64,000 nt of DNA from Mya arenaria (lineage: Eukaryota > Mollusca > Bivalvia > Myida > Myidae): the NCBI RefSeq assembly GCF_026914265.1, contig NC_069127.1:26827953-26891952 (forward strand), written 5' to 3'. Positions within the stretch are counted from its first letter, which is position 1. Each line of letters begins with the position of its first letter. Shown in pieces: positions 57,562 through 64,000 of this stretch. The notes beneath the pieces are model-generated. The model searched no databases. It worked only from the letters and a program-made list of their open reading frames with translations, and was not told where the DNA came from. A program made the translations under genes and the position numbers.

Positions 57562-60500
57562 ATGGAGGCGGAGGAGGGTAGCCTTACGCGTACCGGAAGT
57601 GCACTAGCAGGTACGCGCTACGAGATTCTGGTGAATTGCACGGGGCTTACGGACCTGGATACCCTAACAAAGAGCGACCCAATGTGTGTGTTCTTCTATA
57701 AACACTTCGGACAGTGGCGCGAGGTCGGGCGGACTGAAGCCATCAAGAATACGCTAAAATGCACTTTACATATTTAGTTGAACTTTACAGGTTTAATTTT
57801 TGCTCAATTGGAAAGTGTACAAGTTGGTTTTGTCGGTAGGAACGAAAATGAGTCTTACATGCCAGATTGAGCTCGAACACAAGGCGTATTTTTCGTGAAT
57901 CGAACGCCTTACCACAAGACCAATCTTAGCCAACAACCTTGCCACCGGGGGACACAGTGGACTTCCAAATATGGGTTTGGTTAATGGTTACTAAGCTCGA
58001 TCATTCTTTTTCGTTGAGAATTTCGGTCGCCCCTTCAGCATAAGGACATTATCATGAAACAGTGTTTCAACGACAGCCATTGGGATAACTGTAATAACTT
58101 GTTTCACAAATGAGCTTTAACGCTGTATATAACATCGGTCATCCGGAAAACCACAATTACTAAAACCTATTCGCAGGTGTTATAAACCCTAACCTAAATG
58201 AACAGATTACGATGCTGTCTTAATATTTAACATGTTCTAAATTGCGTACAATATATCAGCAAAAAAATAATATTTCAACCAATAATTTGTTACTTCATAA
58301 TACCAAAAGCTGTTCAAATGAAGTTATTTTAGAGGTTAAACTTTTATTATTAAGTTATTAGAAATATCGATCTACAATGACATGCACATACTGTCCATTT
58401 CCATTCTACTCTACATTCATATTTTAGTTCGTTGGGTCCTTTGTTTTGGACTTCGATCCGAGCGTGCTGCAGAATTTCATGTTTTCTGTTTACGACATGG
58501 ATCACAGGTAAACAAACGTTTACTCTTATTAACACCGTAAATATTTCCTATATTCGTATATTTTTATTCCTCACTTGAGAAAACATGATTCACATTAAAT
58601 ATTGAAATATTGTTCAAATTGAAAATTGACAGAGTCCCTTTCATATTAGTTTCTTTTCCTATAATTAAGTCTTACTTTCAATAATTGGTCATTACGGTAC
58701 GACATTGATCACAGATAAACAAATATTTACTCTTATATACACAGTATTAAACTCGTATATTTGTTATTCTAAACTTAAGAAAACTTGATTTACATAATAT
58801 GCAATGTTGAAATATTTGTGATATTTGAGAATTGACACGGTCCGTTTCATATTGTTTTATATTCCTATTATGTATTCTGACTGTGTAATACTTGATCACT
58901 ACTGTCTTTCTTTAAAAACATCAACGTTTGGTCAGCTTATTTACACTCGACAAAAACAATCTTGCAACATGGTATATGACTAATAAATATGTCCTGTTTT
59001 TTACGTTCGATATTCTTTTTCTATGTCTCATAAAAGAAGATTCTTAGCCAGTTTCTCTGCTACCCATTGGAAATGATTGTATGTAAATGAGAACAATCAA
59101 CTCATTTTTGCACGTATGGCTAGGACATAAAAAGTCACAATTAATCCCTCTCTGTGTATATGTTATAACAACTATGAGTTTAGAGTAAGCGTAAATCGAT
59201 TTCGTGACAAAAATTAGGTCACAGCTTAATGATTTGACAATATCATAATATAAAGAATAAAAGGACTGCATACATTACATTCATCATGTTAAAGTTTGAC
59301 GTCAACGTTTGGCAGTATCATTTATATAATGTGAGGCAAGTAGCCTATAACAAATTACGGTTATTAACAAAGCAAATATTTTACGACGTTGAAAACACTT
59401 ATCTGTCGGCAATCAGCCATGTTGATACAAAATGCGTATCATTAGAATTTTACTTAACTTTGAATGACACGACGCAAAGCCAGTTGATAATGGTTGATCG
59501 TTGTTCATAATGTTGGGGTGGTATTGCATGCTCTTAGCGTCAATGGCTTACAGGAGGTTATTTAGACATTGACATTGAACCATTTTAAGCCGCCATATAG
59601 GTTTCGATTGACTTGATCCTTTTGTTGCTTACAACACAATATAACTGAACTAACAATTCATAAATCATACGTTTGTCACCTAAATAACTGACTCTTTTTT
59701 CACACTTTACGGTCACGCATTTACCAAATATAATAACACTTGTGACTGATAAATATTTCTCTTTAAAGGCGTTGTAAGACGTTGTCGCATGAATTTCTTT
59801 GAACGAGTTTATCCCGACTATTTGCTGACGTGCATTGAGACGGATAATATGTTTTTTCATGATATAATAAACAAAAACACGACAGATTTCTGAACTAACT
59901 TAATAGATTATGTTTGGTTTGGTAAATTCGGGATTGGTTGAATGTTCTGTATGTTAAATGATCGTTAGGACATTGTTTTTAAAAACCATTAAAAAGTTGG
60001 TCACTACGATCATTACTGTCTATGTGTACACGAACCTTGGCAAAGGAGGGGCGGTTCGGGCGAGCCTAAAACTGTGACGATAAGGTACGATTTATCCCCA
60101 GGCTGTTAATGATTGCGTGGAGGAAGGATAAACGCCCCTTATATGTCATAAAGTATGCCTTAACTATCTTCCCTGACAGGTCCCCGGAGCTCCATCCTCA
60201 CGACATTGTTGGTTCGGTGGAGTTATCGTCCCTTGATCTCGTCGACCCGGAAGTGGATATCTGCACGCGCTATAAAACGCTCCGAGTACTAGGTTTAACA
60301 AATTGATTGCATTCAATTGAAACATTTACCATATTTATTCACCTATGCTGTTTTTCAAATGAAACCTAGAACAATCAGTTGACAAAACACGTCATAAGAT
60401 TGACGAAATATTTGTAAAGAAAATTGTTTCATTTAACAATAATCTTAACATGAGTTACATGTTATTAAAAGAAAAAAAACGGCTTATTCTTTAGCGTGAC

Positions 60501-61765
60501 AATGACCTGATATTTATATTCATTGCATTATTCACATTGACGACAAATGAAAAACAAAGCTTATTTGATGATATTGTGGATGTATGATACGTTGGAAATG
60601 AGTAGATCGATTTTATGTTCTTTTTAAGGTAGCGCGCGATGTCGTGGGCTTATCAGCATTACGTCTGTGTGCATTCGTGAATGTCGAGATAATGTGTCGT
60701 TCCATGTCGGTGCACACAAATTAAACAAGAAAGACAAGCTGATAGGCAAAAAGGTATCCCCACAACACTTTCGTTTGCTTTATGTTATGTGCCTTTGAGT
60801 ATGTTTTTCAATATCAAAATGATGTTTTAAACTGCTCATCCTTGGAATACTAGAGGGAAAGTAATGTCAACCTCCTTTCATCGTCTTGCAATTGTGTTGA
60901 TATTGACGATACATATGTGACATCGGCTGCTTAAATGAACCCTGTAAAACTACTCACGTACACGTTAAAACGACATTGACGTGTATAACATAACATTGAA
61001 ATTCAGAAACTATAAAAACACATTCAAAAATAGCTATGACTGTTTGTTTATGAGGTTATATGACTTGCAAAAAAGTAAATGTCATTGTTCGGTGCTTTTT
61101 TTTCGTTATTGACGAAAATGAATTATTTCAAGTCTTTTCCCTCGTCTTACAGCCTGACGTGTACCCTGAGATATCTCGCAGTATCGACAATGTGACGTTC
61201 CATCCAATTTATCGCACGGAGACGGACAAGAATACACAACATCCCAGGTTTCCTCTTAAGTTAAATTTGTCCAAAAATCAATTGCACGTTGAGGCAATCT
61301 TTGTATTTAAGAGTAATACTATAGAGAATTGGTGGGTGTACTAACGCATATTTTGTGCTGTGATGGTATTCAATAACCAATCGAAAAAAAGCTTAGCGTT
61401 TGTCAAAAAGAACAAGTGTTTGCAACATAAAAGTCAAGTAGTTTAGATATGAATAAGTTTTTTGCATTTTGTCAGTGAGAAACGTACCTTAGGAAAGTAA
61501 GTTAGATGTTTTATGAGCACAGACCCATAAATAACAGTAGAGTGTAAGGTCGTTTATTGGCTCATTATTTTTTGTGATACCGGTATCAAACATGAAATGC
61601 TTAATTCCTGACATGGCATAGGGTCTTTGAACTCATTTATTTGTGTATGTCACTTACCGGATAGTGTATGTTCCACGTCAAATGGCGTCCTTTCGAGCTT
61701 GGTTTACAGCGTTTGTGTATTGGAGATTGGGATCGACAGCTCGAGTTTACAGTTTGGCACCAGAG
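57562..61765 (+). CDS. Copine-like gene (two C2 domains), 3' part not in window
   Basis: Exons: E1 57562 to about 57759 (ATG; KSDPMCVFF, GRTEAIKN), E2 58428-58507 (SFVLDFDPS, FSVYDMDH), E3 60180-60292 (HDIVGSVELSSLDL), E4 60629-60753 (GLISITSVCIRE, HKLNKKDKLIGKK), E5 61153 to about 61247 (DVYPEISRS, YRTETDKNTQHP), E6 about 61664-61765 (WRPFELGLQRLCIGDWDR). Order and spacing follow copine C2A then C2B. Junctions E2/E3, E3/E4 and E4/E5 join in phase with GT-AG sites. E1/E2 lacks a GT donor before a stop, and E5/E6 does not keep phase; both fall at the same place in each C2 domain. Copines are Ca2+-dependent phospholipid-binding proteins that recruit partners through a C-terminal von Willebrand-A domain, not seen before 64 kb. 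Sequence is divergent (some Ca2+-binding Asp replaced in C2B), so it could be a diverged paralogue or an early pseudogene. Confidence 0.75.
57835..57950 (-). repeat. tRNA-derived SINE head in copine intron 1
   Basis: Minus strand: box-A-like TGGTCTTGTGGTAAGGCG, then box-B-like TGTTCGAGCTC. The body is not clearly delimited. Confidence 0.5.
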
Positions 61766-61779
61766 GTAACAGACACAAT

Positions 61780-63220
61780 CTATAAGTCATTATTGAAACA
61801 GTCAGACCGGTTTCATCCCGTTGGTGAATTTAGTTGAACAATGATCTAGATCGTTAATTTGCTTTAAGAAAAGAATTGGTCTAAAGTATCCAAATGATTC
61901 AAACTATCATTGACGTCGCGTGGAAACGCGATAGGTCTCAACGTTGAACCATGGAGGGTCACGTGATCAAAATGAACCAGCAACATTATTATTGTAAAAT
62001 AAAGCTATGATATATGTTTAATAAAAACAAAACTTTATAACCAAACAATCGTATACACTTATAAAAGAAATAGGAAACATCAAGATACCATAAACAACGT
62101 ATATCTTGTACCGTTATAACATACATTTGGGCACATGTAATGGGTTTTTAATAACTCGTCCAGAAATTCGCAAACCATAACTAGTTAACCAGTTACTGCT
62201 TGGAGCCAAAAATGCATTTACAGCTAAGTGGTAACACGAATCTTATTACGTTAACCATTTAGTTTATTACTTATTAAGTGGAATTCGCAAACCATAACTA
62301 CATAAACTGTTTATTTTGTACAGTTAAAATGTAATATGTGGCACTACTGGGCACTTTCAAGCCTGTTTTTAGCCTTATGATATTTATCTTACCACGAAAA
62401 TTAACTTGTTAGCTAGATAGTTATCGCGCAAATTAAGTGGTTAACACAAAACAATGCGCGAACGTTAGAAGGTTTTCTTACGGCATTTATATGCCACTGA
62501 AATATGCTTCCTTTAAGTCATGTTTCAAAATCATTCGCGACGTCTTTGATGCTTAGCATCTAAATAAGTCTTGATATTTATATGGAATGGCTTGTGCTTT
62601 GTTATGATTGCTCCTGTGTAAAGTCTTTTGTATTTGCTTACCAGGAAAAAATTAATTCGCTACTGTATGATTATCTATCTTATTTTAAAAGATATGAAAA
62701 GTACGGCAATAATAGGTTTATTATATTGCTTTAGTATTTTTGAGTTAACAAATATTGTCAAAACACATTTGCATTTAGATTCCACAAATATTTCAACAAA
62801 AGTCTGATACAGTTTTTCTTCATTCAATTAGCTTTACTTCTTTACCCACACAAACAAGTTTTCAGGGCTACCTATTGTACAGCAAAATACTTTTTATAAA
62901 ACCTAAAGAAATTTGACTGAGTACGTTAAGGCCCCATCAGATTTTTTATTGAGTTGCCTTTAGGCAAACTCTCTGGAGTCATGTTTGATACCATATTTCA
63001 GAGTTACACTATTTTTCGCGGACCCCTTGATTCAGGTAGAATGCCGCGCTGAAAGAAGTTCCATATCTATCATGTTTTCCACATGCATAGTTCAATTATT
63101 ATGTGTGATGTGTCTTAATAAATCATTTATTGTGCGTGTCTGAAACTCGATTATTTGCATTTTGGTCAAATGAAGGTATTAAAAATGATTTATCCTGTCT
63201 CGTAGTAATTTATGCTTTTA
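61780..63220. other. Intergenic or intronic sequence after the last copine exon seen
   Basis: No further copine exon was recognised. A 34-bp exon-like piece near 62999-63032 (TTTCAG acceptor, CAG/GTAGAA donor) does not match the C2 or von Willebrand-A pattern. If the copine gene continues, this is intron. Confidence 0.4.
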
Positions 63221-63228
63221 CATATTGT

Positions 63229-63307
63229 CAGAGGGGTGAGCGCAAGACTGTGTTAAGTGTAAAGCAATAAAGAATGCACTTAGCACAGTCTTGCGCTCAC
63301 CCCTCTG
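63229..63307 (+). ncRNA. 79-nt near-perfect hairpin
   Basis: The left arm starts CAGAGGGGTGAGCGCAAGAC and the right arm ends with its complement, giving about 32 paired positions around a 15-nt loop. The two irregular positions (63253/63283 and 63260/63276) are G-U pairs on the plus strand but A-C mismatches on the minus strand. It may be a small RNA precursor or a tiny foldback repeat. No family was recognised. Confidence 0.45.
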
Positions 63308-63539
63308 TCAAATTGTGCAGTACCGGGTAATAAAAGTAGTCCATTGAATTTCCCGCCAGCTTGTCAAAACCCGCCCAATTCTGTGGTACTTCGGCTAAAA
63401 GTAGTCCATGAATGTGAAGTGTCGGGCGTGCTATTTTGTTATTTCATTAAAATAAACGTATGGAAATTAAAAAAAATTAACGTCGAGAAACGTTTGTTAT
63501 CATAAGTGATTTATATACAATTCATTTTGAATGTTCGAC

Positions 63540-63611
63540 TAAAATATCGCGGAGGAATCGTCGCCAGCTTCAATCCGGGCTAACTCTTCTACAAACCACA
63601 AACTATATCTG
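63540..63611 (+). other. Possible noncoding first exon
   Basis: A locally GC-richer stretch (ATCGCGGAGGAATCGTCGCC) ends in a consensus donor, TATCTG/GTAAGT. No ATG frame of note precedes the donor. The downstream exon would be outside the window. Confidence 0.25.
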
Positions 63612-63739
63612 GTAAGTAGCCAACTATAACAAATTGTTTTTCCTTCAATTTCTTATTGTATGTGTTGAGTATTTTACAATCATAGCAGTGCATTGTTATT
63701 TTTGTCTTGTGACATATCTGCACAATTTACAAAGCGTCC

Positions 63740-63830
63740 GAAGTCAGTCATTTTTCAAAAACTCTGGGCATCGTTCAACAACACCGGAGCCTGCCATTTT
63801 GTAAAATCTCGGCCCTCGTTCAACAACAAC
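63740..63830. repeat. ~40-bp imperfect tandem duplication
   Basis: Two copies share 'tcgttcaacaacaac', each preceded by 'cattttt.aaaa.ctc'. The 64-codon frame over it shows no domain. Confidence 0.5.
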
Positions 63831-64000
63831 GAATCGACAATCAGCAGTTCCGTTTGCATGCACTTGAATATATTGTCATTCACTTGAGTTTTCTTTTTAT
63901 CGTAGGTTATTTATGTTTGATGTTCTCTGTGCATTTTTAAACAAACCATTTTTGCACAAATTACGTGAATTCGACTTCGGAAAAACGATCCGTCTTCGTT

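Noticed and set aside
1..64000. CRISPR array or prokaryotic operon
   Set aside because: No direct repeats with unique spacers of the right size; introns, SINEs and MITEs show the DNA is eukaryotic.

Overview
The window is eukaryotic nuclear DNA and looks like a bivalve mollusc. It is AT-rich, coding sequence is sparse and split by GT-AG introns, and mobile DNA dominates. The dispersed families seen (tRNA-headed SINEs, TTAA-flanked MITEs, and 160-180 bp tandem arrays containing AAGGTCAAGGTCACA or tracts of CCGT) are typical of bivalve genomes. The species assignment is inference; no rRNA, mitochondrial or single-copy marker gene is present.

Layout. 1-16 kb: repeats and AT-rich intergenic DNA (hammerhead-like core, SINE remnants, MITEs, a long composite repeat at 9.68-10.94 kb). 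16-23 kb: a set of exon-like islands with good splice sites but broken frames, probably a decayed or unrecognised plus-strand gene, plus a well preserved tRNA-derived SINE. 23.5-35.1 kb: a nested transposon. A 4.0 kb ZBED-type hAT element (8-bp target duplication, matched ends, dead transposase) is split inside its BED zinc finger by a 7.52 kb element. That second element has 1.4-1.8 kb inverted arms and a 9-bp target duplication, and carries an apparently intact two-exon SGNH hydrolase gene. 39.6-40.9 kb: an intact single-exon gene (minus strand) for a type I membrane protein with WSC-like and C-type-lectin-like cysteine patterns, divergent from a possible noncoding transcript at 41.2-42.7 kb. 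44.6-46.8 kb: a second foldback-type element whose arms are built from tandem repeats rich in TTTTCGCGAAAA. 46.9-49.6 kb: tandem copies of an unknown coding-like unit. 50.2-53.0 kb: two tandem satellite-like arrays. 53.1-54.4 kb: a DEDDh exonuclease gene remnant with one in-frame stop. 57.6-61.8 kb: six exons of a copine gene (two C2 domains), whose von Willebrand-A part would lie beyond 61.8 kb. 62-64 kb: intergenic DNA with a striking 79-nt hairpin and a possible first exon near the end.

The most interesting content is the pair of large foldback-type elements with 9-bp target duplications. One carries an open spliced gene as cargo, and its nested position gives a relative order: hAT first, then the foldback element, then a 224-bp insertion in one arm.
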